Assembly (NCBI GenBank): GCA_021785115.1
Contig: JAJYGO010000039.1
Location: 1 to 13,851, forward strand
Length of the DNA: 13,851 nt
DNA from: Chloroflexota bacterium
GTDB lineage: Bacteria; Chloroflexota; Limnocylindria; Limnocylindrales; CSP1-4
Reading direction: 5' to 3'
The notes below the pieces were generated by a model that was not told where the DNA came from, searched no databases, and saw only the letters and a program-made list of their open reading frames with translations. Numbering within the stretch: position 1 is the first letter of the stretch; every line of letters begins with the position of its first letter. Shown here in pieces: positions 1 to 7,203 of this stretch. The position numbers were made by a program, and so were the translations under genes.

Positions 1-947
1 TCTCGTGCGAACATCGCGGTCTTGCCCTGCTCGAAGGCGGCGGAGTCGCTAGCGATCTTCGTGTCGTCGACGAGCGGCGGCTTGTTGATCATGTTGACGT
101 ACATCTCGAGAACATTCACGCCTGCGGCGTTTGCGTAGTCGGCGTGATACTTCCCGTCGGCGGTCTTCGTGAGGATCCCGATCGGCTGCTGCGGCGTCCC
201 GTACTGCATCAGGAACATCCAGAACTTCTCGGCGACGCCGCTGCCCTGACCGCTCAGGCGGAGGCTGAGGCCCGATCGCGTCACATTGCCGTTGGCGTCA
301 CGCTGGGCCAGCTTGGTGGCATCGGCGATGATCTCGTCCATCGTCGTGGGCGGCTGCAGACCGGCCGCCGCAAACATGTCCTTGTTGTAGAAGATCGCGT
401 TCTCGCCGAGGAAGATCGGCGTGCCCCAGACCTGGCCCTTGTACGAGACGTTCTGAACGCTGAAGGGATCGAACGCGCCACCCTTGATGAACGTCGTCAG
501 CCAATCGGGCGGGGCCGCCAGAAGGCCCTGATCGATGAATGGGGCCACAATCGGGACCGTCCGAATGACGATGTCCGTGCATGATTTGGTCGGCAGGCAG
601 GTGAGCAACTTCTGCTCATAGCTCCGCAGATCTGGAGCCGGCGTCACACTGATCGTGACGTTGGGATGAAGCTGGTGGTATGCGGCAGCTGCCTGCTTGT
701 AGACGGCGTCCATCTCCGGGTAGCCGCCCGATAGGGTGAGATTGACTGTGCCAGTCTCCGGCCCGGGGCCAAGCGTCGCGGCGCTCGTGCCCGCAGCTGT
801 GCTCGCGGCCGGAGCTGTGCTCGCCGCCGGAGCTGTGCTCGCCGCCGGAGCTGTGCTCGCCGCCGGAGCTGGCGTGGCCGCGCTGGAACACGCGCCCACC
901 AGGAACAGCACGGACAACACCGTGGCCAATCGTCTCGAGGCCAACAT
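1..947 (-). CDS. ABC sugar transporter, extracellular solute-binding lipoprotein (C-terminus cut by window edge)
   Basis: This is the substrate-binding lipoprotein of an ABC importer of the carbohydrate type (SBP family 1), expected to be anchored outside the membrane and to hand substrate to permeases that would lie beyond the left edge. The ATG at 945-947 is preceded by GGAGAGGTGGAG, a strong ribosome site. Residues 1-20 form a lipoprotein signal: RR, a hydrophobic stretch, then the lipobox LVGAC with Cys20. Residues 26 to about 50 are a low-complexity APAAST-repeat linker. The mature domain then begins (GTVNLTLSGGYPEMD, then a Tyr/Ala-rich helix and NVTISVTPAP), followed by the family-like segments VWGTPIFLGENAIFYNKDMF and GLQPPTTMDEIIADATKLA. 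About 315 codons are present against some 420-450 usual, so the C-terminal quarter is missing. It lies 136 bp downstream of the oxidoreductase gene on the same strand. The substrate is not readable from the sequence. Confidence 0.88.
   Translation of the reverse strand, partial: MLASRRLATVLSVLFLVGACSSAATPAPAASTAPAASTAPAASTAPAASTAAGTSAATLGPGPETGTVNLTLSGGYPEMDAVYKQAAAAYHQLHPNVTISVTPAPDLRSYEQKLLTCLPTKSCTDIVIRTVPIVAPFIDQGLLAAPPDWLTTFIKGGAFDPFSVQNVSYKGQVWGTPIFLGENAIFYNKDMFAAAGLQPPTTMDEIIADATKLAQRDANGNVTRSGLSLRLSGQGSGVAEKFWMFLMQYGTPQQPIGILTKTADGKYHADYANAAGVNVLEMYVNMINKPPLVDDTKIASDSAAFEQGKTAMFAR
791..880. repeat. 18-bp tandem repeat in the lipoprotein linker
   Basis: Five head-to-tail 18-bp units (791-808, 809-826, 827-844, 845-862, 863-880). 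The three middle copies are identical (CCGGAGCTGTGCTCGCCG) and the outer two are diverged. The unit length is a multiple of three, so copy-number change would lengthen or shorten the APAAST linker without breaking the frame. Confidence 0.9.
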
Positions 948-1083
948 CTCCACCTCTCCTGTCCGCTACGGCCAACCTACCTGGGGGCCCACCGGGGTCG
1001 CGGCGTGCCGCGCTGGTGAGGCCCGGCCCCCCGTCGAAACCAGTCCGATCCCCACGATCTCTGCTCGACTACCTGCTCGCGCT

Positions 1084-2058
1084 TCACCTCCCCGCGGCGG
1101 CCAGCGACGCAGAAGGCGCCGCAGGTGACATGACCAACGGGACGACGTCGTCGCGCAGACGGTGGATCGTCTCCAGGTCATAGGGCCATGGCAGGGAGAC
1201 CACGACGGTCGTGACGCCGATGGCGCGGTATCCGACGATCCTCTCCGCGATCACCTCCGGCGGCCCCAACCATGGGTCGGGTTCGACATCGGGCGGCGTG
1301 TGGTTGGCCGCCAGCGCCGCCTCCCACACCTGGCGGGCGGCGGACAGATCGCGGCGGATGATCATCTTGCAGGTGACTGATCGCTCGATGGACTCAGGAT
1401 CGCGCCCGAGCGTCTCGCAGTACCCGTCGAGAATCTCCGCCTTGCGGCGCAGGGTGTCCACCGAGCCCATCGCGTTCCAGATATCGGCCGACCGGGCGAC
1501 GGTGCGCAGGGTCCGCTGCTCGCCGCTGCCACCGATGAGGATCGGCAGGTGGGGACGAAGCGGAAGCGGCGCATGCTGGGCGTGGCGGAACGTGTAGCCC
1601 GGACCGATCTGGTCGACGGTCTGTCCCTGCAGGAGCGCGCGGACCGCGCTCGCGGATTCGTCGAGCCAGCCCAGCCGCTCTCCGGCGCTGGCACCGAAAC
1701 GGATGCCGTGCGCGCGATGCTCGGGCTCGAACCATCCCGCGCCGAGGCCAAGCACGGCGCGGCCCGAGGAGACATGGTCGAGGGTGACGGCCATCTTGGC
1801 CGTGAGGCCGGGGTTGCGCAGGGTGTTGGCCCCGACCAGCAATCCGATCTGCACGCGCCGAGTGGCCTGCGCCAGCGCCCCGAGCAGCGTCCATCCCTCA
1901 AACACCGGTTGGCGCCAGTCCCCAAACGTGGCGTAGAGATGGTCCTGCGTGAACAGGTACGCATAGCCCGCGCGATCGATGTCACGCCCGGCGTGAAGCA
2001 TGGCTGGCCAGGTCGTCCCCTGGCTCCAGAGCGAAACCCCGAGCTTGAGTGGCAGCAA
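1084..2058 (-). CDS. LLM-class (luciferase-like) F420/flavin-dependent oxidoreductase
   Basis: This is a 324-residue single-domain TIM-barrel protein of the luciferase-like monooxygenase family, F420-dependent subgroup. Family-like segments are the N-terminal LPLKLGVSLWSQG strand, AGYAYLFTQDHL (residues 30-41), VQIGLLVGANTLRNPGLTAK (about 69-88), GRAVLGLGAGWFEPEHRAHG (about 98-117), HLPILIGGSGEQRTLRTVAR (the phosphate-binding GGSGE-R segment) and ADIWN. Length is normal for the family. The TTG start at 2056-2058 has GGAGGAG just upstream with short spacing; the next codon, CTG, is a possible alternative. It is first in a minus-strand run ahead of the sugar-binding protein and diverges from the lacI-type gene across a gap with LacI-type operator sequences, so it is probably part of that regulon. 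The substrate is unknown; a role in oxidising an imported sugar is inference only. Confidence 0.87.
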   Translation of the reverse strand: MLPLKLGVSLWSQGTTWPAMLHAGRDIDRAGYAYLFTQDHLYATFGDWRQPVFEGWTLLGALAQATRRVQIGLLVGANTLRNPGLTAKMAVTLDHVSSGRAVLGLGAGWFEPEHRAHGIRFGASAGERLGWLDESASAVRALLQGQTVDQIGPGYTFRHAQHAPLPLRPHLPILIGGSGEQRTLRTVARSADIWNAMGSVDTLRRKAEILDGYCETLGRDPESIERSVTCKMIIRRDLSAARQVWEAALAANHTPPDVEPDPWLGPPEVIAERIVGYRAIGVTTVVVSLPWPYDLETIHRLRDDVVPLVMSPAAPSASLAAAGR

Positions 2059-2155
2059 GGCTCCTCCGCCCGCCGGATTGCGCCAGCCGAGCCCTCGCCC
2101 GTCCCACGCCGGTGGCCTCGGCTGTCATCGCCCGCCCACCGATGAAGGGATCTAC

Positions 2156-2167
2156 TGAAGCGCTACA
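2156..2167. promoter_or_regulatory. LacI-family-type operator, 12 bp near-palindrome
   Basis: TGAAGC|GCTACA is a dyad centred between 2161 and 2162, with five of six base pairs symmetric and a central CG, the usual form of LacI/GalR-family operators. It lies about 100 bp upstream of the minus-strand oxidoreductase start and about 100 bp upstream of the lacI-type start, so it could act on either promoter. The assignment rests on shape and position only. Confidence 0.55.
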
Positions 2168-2248
2168 CCACGCTACCATCGGCGTCAATGGTGGTTCGTT
2201 TCGATCTGTGCAGCCGCCTCGGGGGGTGCTATTGTGCCCACGTTAGGA

Positions 2249-2267
2249 ACCGCTTCACTGAAGCGGT
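2249..2267. promoter_or_regulatory. 19-bp perfect inverted repeat, likely autoregulatory operator of the LacI-type gene
   Basis: ACCGCTTC-ACT-GAAGCGGT has perfect 8-bp arms around a 3-bp spacer and ends two bases before the ATG at 2270. The right arm repeats the TGAAGCG half-site of the operator at 2156-2167, and the left arm carries it on the other strand. A regulator bound here would block initiation or early elongation of its own gene. Its position is also an argument against the upstream GTG at 2234 as the start. Confidence 0.55.
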
Positions 2268-2269
2268 AC

Positions 2270-3352
2270 ATGAGGGCCACCGTGGAATCCAGGCGGCGTC
2301 GCGCCACGATCGAACAAGTCGCGAAGCTGGCAGGCGTGTCCACGACGACGGTCTCGAACGTGCTGAACGACCGAACCGACGCGATGCGCCCGAGCACCCG
2401 GCAGCGCGTGCTCGAAGCGGCCGAGATGCTCGGCTACCACCCTAGTCAGGTCGCGCGCAGCCTGGCCAACCGCCAGAGCGCCACGGTCGGCCTCGTGATC
2501 GCCGAGATCGCGACGCCCCTGTTCTTCAACGCCGTCAGCGTGATCGAGCGGGTGGCGCGCGAGGGGAACTACAACGTCCTGCTCTGCCATGCCTCCACTC
2601 CGGACGAAGAGAGCCGTGCTCTCGATCTCCTGCAGGAGAAGGAGGTCGAGGGGGTGGTGTTTCTCTCGACGTCCGACTACCGCGACGACGAGGCTCTCGT
2701 CCGCCTTGCGGACGCCATCCCTGTGGTGACCGTGAACCGCTCCGGCTCTGGCGGCGGATTCGATCGGGTGACATGGGACAACGTCCATGGCATATCGACC
2801 GCCGTCAGACACCTTCACGCGCTTGGCCATCGACGCATCGGGTTCCTTCGCGGCCCCGCAGAACGACAGGGCAGCGACGAGCGATGGCAGGGATACCGGC
2901 TCGGCTTGGCCGAATGCGGACTCGAATACACCACCGAACTCGTCGCGATGGCCGACTACACTGCCGGCCCCGAGGACTGGCGCCATGGCGCCGAAGCGCT
3001 CCTGGCGGTGCCCACGCTGCCCACAGCGATCCTCGCGTCCGACGACAGCGTCGCCGCCGTGGTCATGAAGACGATCCAGGAGCGTGGCCTCCGCGTGCCG
3101 GACGACGTGGCCGTGGTCGGCGTCGACGATCAGCCATTCGCCCCGCTGCTCAACCCCAGCCTCACGACCGTGAAGCTACCGATCCTCCAGGCCGGCCAGA
3201 AGGCGATCGAACTGCTGACCGAGCGCCTGCGCGGAGGACGCACCGCACCGGAACGCGTCGTCCTGCCCATGGAGCTCATCGTCCGGGCTTCGTGTGGCGC
3301 CATGCGAACTACGGCCGCGCTCGACCCCGTGGACCCTGCGCTCCCGGTTTGA
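2270..3352 (+). CDS. LacI/GalR-family transcriptional regulator
   Basis: A cytoplasmic sugar-responsive repressor of about 360 residues, the usual length. The N-terminal helix-turn-helix is ATIEQVAKLAGVSTTTVSNV (about residues 12-31), followed by the recognition region (LNDRTDAMRPSTRQRVLEAA) and the hinge (GYHPSQVARSLANRQSATVG). The periplasmic-binding-protein-like effector domain follows, with VGLVIAEIATPLFFNAV, a mid-domain LGHRRIGFLRGP and the C-terminal AILASDDSVAAVV and VGVDDQPFAPLLNPSLTTV segments. ATG 2270 was chosen because the inverted repeat lies just before it. GTG 2282 (with GAGGG upstream) and GTG 2234 are in-frame alternatives. It is divergent from the oxidoreductase and sugar-binding genes and probably controls them and itself. 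The effector cannot be named. Confidence 0.92.
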   Translation: MRATVESRRRRATIEQVAKLAGVSTTTVSNVLNDRTDAMRPSTRQRVLEAAEMLGYHPSQVARSLANRQSATVGLVIAEIATPLFFNAVSVIERVAREGNYNVLLCHASTPDEESRALDLLQEKEVEGVVFLSTSDYRDDEALVRLADAIPVVTVNRSGSGGGFDRVTWDNVHGISTAVRHLHALGHRRIGFLRGPAERQGSDERWQGYRLGLAECGLEYTTELVAMADYTAGPEDWRHGAEALLAVPTLPTAILASDDSVAAVVMKTIQERGLRVPDDVAVVGVDDQPFAPLLNPSLTTVKLPILQAGQKAIELLTERLRGGRTAPERVVLPMELIVRASCGAMRTTAALDPVDPALPV

Positions 3353-3398
3353 CGGGACTCGACGAGGGCTACGGGACCGGTCGACTGCCCAACCACGG

Positions 3399-3421
3399 GG
3401 GACGCGTCGGATCTGCGTCCC
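3399..3421 (+). terminator. Hairpin between the LacI-type gene and the permease gene
   Basis: GGGACGC and GCGTCCC form perfect 7-bp arms around a 9-nt loop, 47 bp after the lacI-type stop. There is no T-run after it, so it is not a canonical intrinsic terminator; it may still slow polymerase or protect the 3' end of the transcript. Confidence 0.3.
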
Positions 3422-3460
3422 TGTAGCAGCGAGCGACGGCCCGCGGGATCGAGGGTGGTC

Positions 3461-4654
3461 ATGAGGAGGGTGACGGCTTCCCTGATCCGCGCTCCATCGG
3501 CGGATGTCCTGCTGCTGAGCGCCGTCTCGATCTGGGCGCTCAATTACAGCGTCGTCAAGATCGGCCTGACCGAGATCGATCCGCTGGCGTTTCCGGTCGT
3601 TCGCTTCGGCGTCGGCGGCCTCATCCTCCTCGGGGTGCTCAGGTGGCTCGAAGGATCTATCGGGTTTCGTCGGGCCGACGTACGGCTGCTCCTCGTCGCC
3701 TCGGTGCTCGGCATCACCCTGAGCCAGATCTCGTTCGTGCTGGCCCTCACGAACACGAGCGCCTCGGACACAGCCCTCCTCGCCGCGACCTCGCCGATCC
3801 TCACGACGCTGCTGGCGACTGCGGTAGGGCTCGAGCGCATGAACCGGCGCCACTGGGCGGCGGCGGTCGTCGGGCTCGCCGGAGCCATCCTGATCGTCGC
3901 GGGCGGCGCCTCCGCGCGCCATCTCGGACAGAGTCTCCTCGGTGACGTCCTCGCGCTCGGCAATGTCGTCGGCGCGAGTGCTTCCGCGCTTCCGATCATG
4001 CCGCTGCTGCGCCGGTACAGCCCGCTGCGCATCCTGACCTGGCAGATGCTGCTCGGAACCGCGATGCTTGTGCCCTTCGCTCTTCCCTCGCTGCTGACCC
4101 AGGATTACGCGGCGATCACGAACACGGGCTGGGCCTCCCTCGGCTACGCCGTGATCTTCAGCGGGATCGTCACGAATCTCCTGTACTTCACCGCGATCGG
4201 TCGCGTTGGAGCGTCTCGCGCGGCGATGTACCAGTACATCCAGTCCTTCCTGGCCGTCGTCTTCGCAGTCCTGCTCCTCGGCGAGCCCGTCCGGGTTCTG
4301 CAGCTCGTCGGTGGCGTCGTCGTCGTGGGGAGCGTCGTGCTGAGCAGACAGCGCCCGGTCCGCGCGCGGACGCCGGAGGGGCGGAGCGATCCTCGGCGAC
4401 CCGTCGAGGCTGTCCTACGCCGCGTACACCGTCTGGCCGGCGACCACGGTGCGTTCGACGATGATCTCGCCGTCGGGCGAAACTCGAAACACCGTGAGAT
4501 CGGCGCCCATGCCGGCGCGCACGGTTCCTCTCCCGCCGGGCCCGTCAACCGCGAGGAGCCTCGCCGGATTTGCGGAAATGAGGCGGACCGCGTCGGAGAC
4601 CGTGAGTCCGGCGAACTGAATCGCGTTGCCGAGGCACTCGACGAGCGACGCTGA
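3461..4654 (+). CDS. EamA/DMT-superfamily inner-membrane permease with abnormal C-terminal extension
   Basis: A drug/metabolite-transporter permease made of two EamA repeats, about residues 15-147 and 158-295, each with around five hydrophobic helices. Family-like features are WALNYSVVKIGL in helix 1, the helix 3-4 loop segment TNTSASDTALLAATSPI, and in repeat 2 the segment ASRAAMYQYIQSFLAVVFAV followed by LLGEPV. ATG 3461 has GAGGG five bases upstream; GTG 3455 is an in-frame alternative. The family normally ends near residue 300. Here the frame stays open for about 97 further, hydrophilic residues, most of them antisense to the C-terminus of the deacetylase gene. That tail shows no domain and probably reflects a lost stop codon or a frameshift near 4360. 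The substrate is unknown: members export amino acids or metabolites or import nucleotide sugars. Confidence 0.85.
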   Translation: MRRVTASLIRAPSADVLLLSAVSIWALNYSVVKIGLTEIDPLAFPVVRFGVGGLILLGVLRWLEGSIGFRRADVRLLLVASVLGITLSQISFVLALTNTSASDTALLAATSPILTTLLATAVGLERMNRRHWAAAVVGLAGAILIVAGGASARHLGQSLLGDVLALGNVVGASASALPIMPLLRRYSPLRILTWQMLLGTAMLVPFALPSLLTQDYAAITNTGWASLGYAVIFSGIVTNLLYFTAIGRVGASRAAMYQYIQSFLAVVFAVLLLGEPVRVLQLVGGVVVVGSVVLSRQRPVRARTPEGRSDPRRPVEAVLRRVHRLAGDHGAFDDDLAVGRNSKHREIGAHAGAHGSSPAGPVNREEPRRICGNEADRVGDRESGELNRVAEALDERR

Positions 4655-5569
4655 CGATCCGGCGAGGTACGGGGTTCCGACCAGATTCACCCGCCCGTTG
4701 GCTGCCAGCTCCACGCGGCCGCCGATGGAGGAGCTGTAGACGCCTGGTGCGAGGCCCGCGACCTCTATCGCATCGCTGACCAGAATGGTCCCCTCGATGC
4801 CCTTGGCTCGCACGACGGTCTTCATAACGGCCGGAGGCAGGTGCTGCCCGTCGAAGATGAACCCGGCCATCAACCGGTCGTCCGCCAGCTGATCCCAGAT
4901 GTAGTTCGGGTGACGCGCAATGAGCGCATGCGCGCCGTTCCCGAGGTGGGTCGAGAAGCGAGCGCCGGCACCCACCGCCGCTTGGATCTGCTCTGAGGTG
5001 GCCGCCGTGTGGCCGATCGAGGCCACGACGCCGTCGGCGGTGACGGCCTCGATGTAGCCGATCGCCTCTGGGTGCTCCGGGCTCAGGGTGATGATGCGGA
5101 TGCGTCCCCCGGCTGCCTCCTGCCAGCTCGCGTATTCCGCCAGGCTCGGCGACCGAACATGCTCCAACGGATGCGCTCCCCGCGGTCCGTCTTCCGCCGA
5201 GATGTAGGGGCCCTCCACGTGGATCCCGACGACCGATCGTGCGACGAGTGGCTCGGCGTCGCACGCGTCGGCGACGGCCCGTATACGGGCCACGATGTCA
5301 GCCGGGGAGGCCGTGCACACGGTCGGACAGACGCCGGTGATGCCGCGCGTCCACAGCGCGCGAACCATCGCAGCGACCTCGTCGGCCGAGGGGCGCGCGG
5401 CATTCACGTCGTGGCCGGCGTACCCATTGACTTGGACGTCGATGAAGCCGGGGGCAATCCACGATCCGCGCGCGGACGCGGCCTCCTCGACAGCCGCCAG
5501 ACGCGGCCCCTCCATCGCAACCCGCGCGCCTCTGCCCGTCTCCGTCAGCCTGCCCTCGATGTCCGGCAC
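4415..5569 (-). CDS. nagA: N-acetylglucosamine-6-phosphate deacetylase-type amidohydrolase
   Basis: NagA removes acetyl from N-acetylglucosamine-6-phosphate in the cytoplasm, feeding amino sugars toward glucosamine-6-phosphate. The 384-residue protein matches the family's usual length. GTG 5569 has GGAG seven bases upstream; an open frame continues upstream to 5659 but is not family-like. Visible motifs are PGFIDVQVNGYAGHDVN (residues 40-56), HVEGPY with metal ligand Glu119, SIGHTAATSEQ with His187, THLGNGAHAL with His208, FDGQH with His243, and LVSDA with the catalytic Asp266. These correspond to the Glu/His/His metal set and the catalytic Asp of E. coli NagA. The first N-terminal metal motif is DVQVNG rather than HxH, as usual in NagA. 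The usual HLFNAM motif reads HLGNGA here, so a related N-acyl sugar substrate is possible. It is convergent with, and overlaps by 240 bp, the permease frame. Confidence 0.88.
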   Translation of the reverse strand: MPDIEGRLTETGRGARVAMEGPRLAAVEEAASARGSWIAPGFIDVQVNGYAGHDVNAARPSADEVAAMVRALWTRGITGVCPTVCTASPADIVARIRAVADACDAEPLVARSVVGIHVEGPYISAEDGPRGAHPLEHVRSPSLAEYASWQEAAGGRIRIITLSPEHPEAIGYIEAVTADGVVASIGHTAATSEQIQAAVGAGARFSTHLGNGAHALIARHPNYIWDQLADDRLMAGFIFDGQHLPPAVMKTVVRAKGIEGTILVSDAIEVAGLAPGVYSSSIGGRVELAANGRVNLVGTPYLAGSSASLVECLGNAIQFAGLTVSDAVRLISANPARLLAVDGPGGRGTVRAGMGADLTVFRVSPDGEIIVERTVVAGQTVYAA

Positions 5570-5802
5570 CAGGCATCTCCTCTCGCTGTCACTCGGCCTC
5601 GAACATAGCAGGTGCGCGTCCTCACGGTGAATGGCCGTTGGATTTCGTGGCGACCACAACGGTGGGGCTCAGGCGTCTGCGATCGCCTCCTGAAGCTGCC
5701 GCCGCGCGCCGTCAACCGCGTGCCGGAGCGTGCCCTCGCGCGTTTGCGATCGTGTGCGTGGACCCGACCCACTTCTCGGCGCCTAGCCTCGACCCGGCAC
5801 GG

Positions 5803-5976
5803 ATGGTAGGTAGCCTCGAACTCGACCGGCGGACGTCGCCGCAGGCGGAGTGGAGGCGGCAGGTGCTCCAGAACTCGACCCAGTCGGCCGTGGCCAGCCC
5901 AAGGTGCTCGACCGTGCGCCAGGGCCCCGGCACGGGTGATGAGCTCGGCCTCGTGGAGCCCGTTGACGGTCTCGGC
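5803..5976 (-). pseudogene. IS3-family transposase (orfB) C-terminal remnant, frameshifted
   Basis: The minus strand reads AETVNGLHEAELITR (from 5976), then, one frame over, GPWRTVEHLGLATADWV continuing to RLHSACGDV, then, in another frame, PPVEFEATYH (ending at 5803). Joined, these match the conserved C-terminal end of IS3-family integrase-type transposases (the AETVNGLYK-E, GPWR-VE--ELATLEWV--F, RLH--GD-PP-E-E--Y pattern). Two frame changes and loss of the catalytic core make it non-functional. It fills part of the 550-bp stretch 5570-6120 between the divergent deacetylase and dehydrogenase genes. No terminal repeats of the old element were recognised, and the rest of that stretch holds no gene I can support. 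Confidence 0.72.
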
Positions 5977-6120
5977 CTCGACGCCGTCGCCTCGCCCTCA
6001 GCACCCGGCCACTCAACACGCGGCTGGAAGACACCGGCCGAGGCCCCCGACGAACTTCTATGCTTGACGGACACGGCAGTGTTGCGGCACGGCCGGAGCA
6101 CCGTTTATGTGGAGCGAGCC

Positions 6121-7149
6121 GTGACTGAGCGCACCGTGCCTCCTGGCCCATTCGTCGTCGCGGTACCCGACTCACCCGACCTCGATCACCTTGGCACCGT
6201 CCCACCGACCGTCCATCTGGTGCGCCTCCCGCCCTGGCCGGGTGAGCTGCCGGATCTGCGGGATGCTCAGATGATCGTCGTGGGCGACTCCGTCCAGGTA
6301 CGGGTCGTCGACGCGCTTGGCAGGCTGCCGCGCCTGACCGCGATCCAGACGCTCAGTGCGGGCGTCGACTGGTTGTCGGGAGTGGTTCCGGCCGGAGTGA
6401 CCGTCTACAACGCCCGTGGCGTCTACGACAGTGCGGTTGCGGAATGGGTGGTGGGCGCAATCCTGGCCATGAAGCGCGGGCTCATTGCGAGCCGCGACGC
6501 GCAGAACGCGGCGACGTGGGCCGCATTCGTGCCGTCGGAACTCCTTCGAGCGCGCGTCCTGGTGTTGGGATACGGATCCATCGGCAGAGCCGTCGCCGCG
6601 CGCCTACAGCCATTTGGAGTGGAGATCGTGGGCGTCGCCCGACACGGCCAAGGAGACGCCCTCGGAATCGAGCGGCTCGACGACGTTCTCCCGTCCGTAG
6701 GTGTGCTTGTCGATCTACTGCCCTTGACCGCTGAGACCGCGCGGCTTCTTGGGCGCCGCAGGCTCAGCGCACTGCCTGACGGCGCACTCGTTGTCAACGC
6801 GGGGCGTGGGGCCACCTTGGACACGAGGGCGCTGCTGGAGGAGGTCCGGGCGGGTCGCCTTCGTGCGGCCCTCGACGTCACCGACCCTGAGCCACTCCCC
6901 AAGACTCACCCACTCTGGTCGCTTCCGAACGTGCTGATCACGCCTCATATCGCTGGCGACTCACCAGAGGCCTCGAGGCGCGCGTTCGCGTTGGCGGGCG
7001 ACCAAATCAGGCGATACGCCGCAGGCGAGGTGCTCTTGAACAAGGTGCCGGCGTACCTGCTTACTCCCCCGATCCCCCGATCGGCGCGGCCTGAGGAGCT
7101 GCTCAAACGAGGAATCGGGCGCCCGCCGAACAGGGAGGACCAGCGTTGA
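6121..7149 (+). CDS. D-isomer-specific 2-hydroxyacid dehydrogenase, NAD(P)-dependent
   Basis: This enzyme interconverts a 2-keto acid and a D-2-hydroxy acid (glyoxylate/hydroxypyruvate reductase or phosphoglycerate-dehydrogenase-like) in the cytoplasm. GTG 6121 has GGAG seven bases upstream and gives 342 residues, normal length. The frame is open back to 5638, but that part overlies the transposase remnant and is not family-like. The nucleotide-binding motif is VLVLGYGSIGRAVAARL (Gly150-x-Gly-x-x-Gly155), followed by DLLPLTAET. The substrate-binding and catalytic residues sit in VNAGRG (Arg229), DVTDPEPLP (Glu257) and LITPHIAG (His276), the Arg/Glu/His set of the family. No acidic residue is evident where NAD-preferring members usually have one (IVGVARHG), so NADP use is possible. 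It may process keto or hydroxy acids from the sugar module; the exact substrate is unknown. Confidence 0.9.
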   Translation: MTERTVPPGPFVVAVPDSPDLDHLGTVPPTVHLVRLPPWPGELPDLRDAQMIVVGDSVQVRVVDALGRLPRLTAIQTLSAGVDWLSGVVPAGVTVYNARGVYDSAVAEWVVGAILAMKRGLIASRDAQNAATWAAFVPSELLRARVLVLGYGSIGRAVAARLQPFGVEIVGVARHGQGDALGIERLDDVLPSVGVLVDLLPLTAETARLLGRRRLSALPDGALVVNAGRGATLDTRALLEEVRAGRLRAALDVTDPEPLPKTHPLWSLPNVLITPHIAGDSPEASRRAFALAGDQIRRYAAGEVLLNKVPAYLLTPPIPRSARPEELLKRGIGRPPNREDQR

Positions 7150-7203
7150 GAAGCCCATCCAACTGATAAGCCTCCGTCCGTGCGCGGGCAGACAGTTCAC
7201 TGA

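Noticed and set aside
736..1128. Plus-strand open frame of about 130 codons over the lipoprotein start
   Set aside because: It is the antisense shadow of the Ala/Pro repeat and signal peptide of the sugar-binding protein, and has low-complexity composition.
5638..6120. Open frame in front of the 2-hydroxyacid dehydrogenase that would make a 503-residue protein
   Set aside because: It has no ribosome site, is not family-like, and overlies a transposase remnant on the other strand. GTG 6121 with GGAG upstream gives the normal length.
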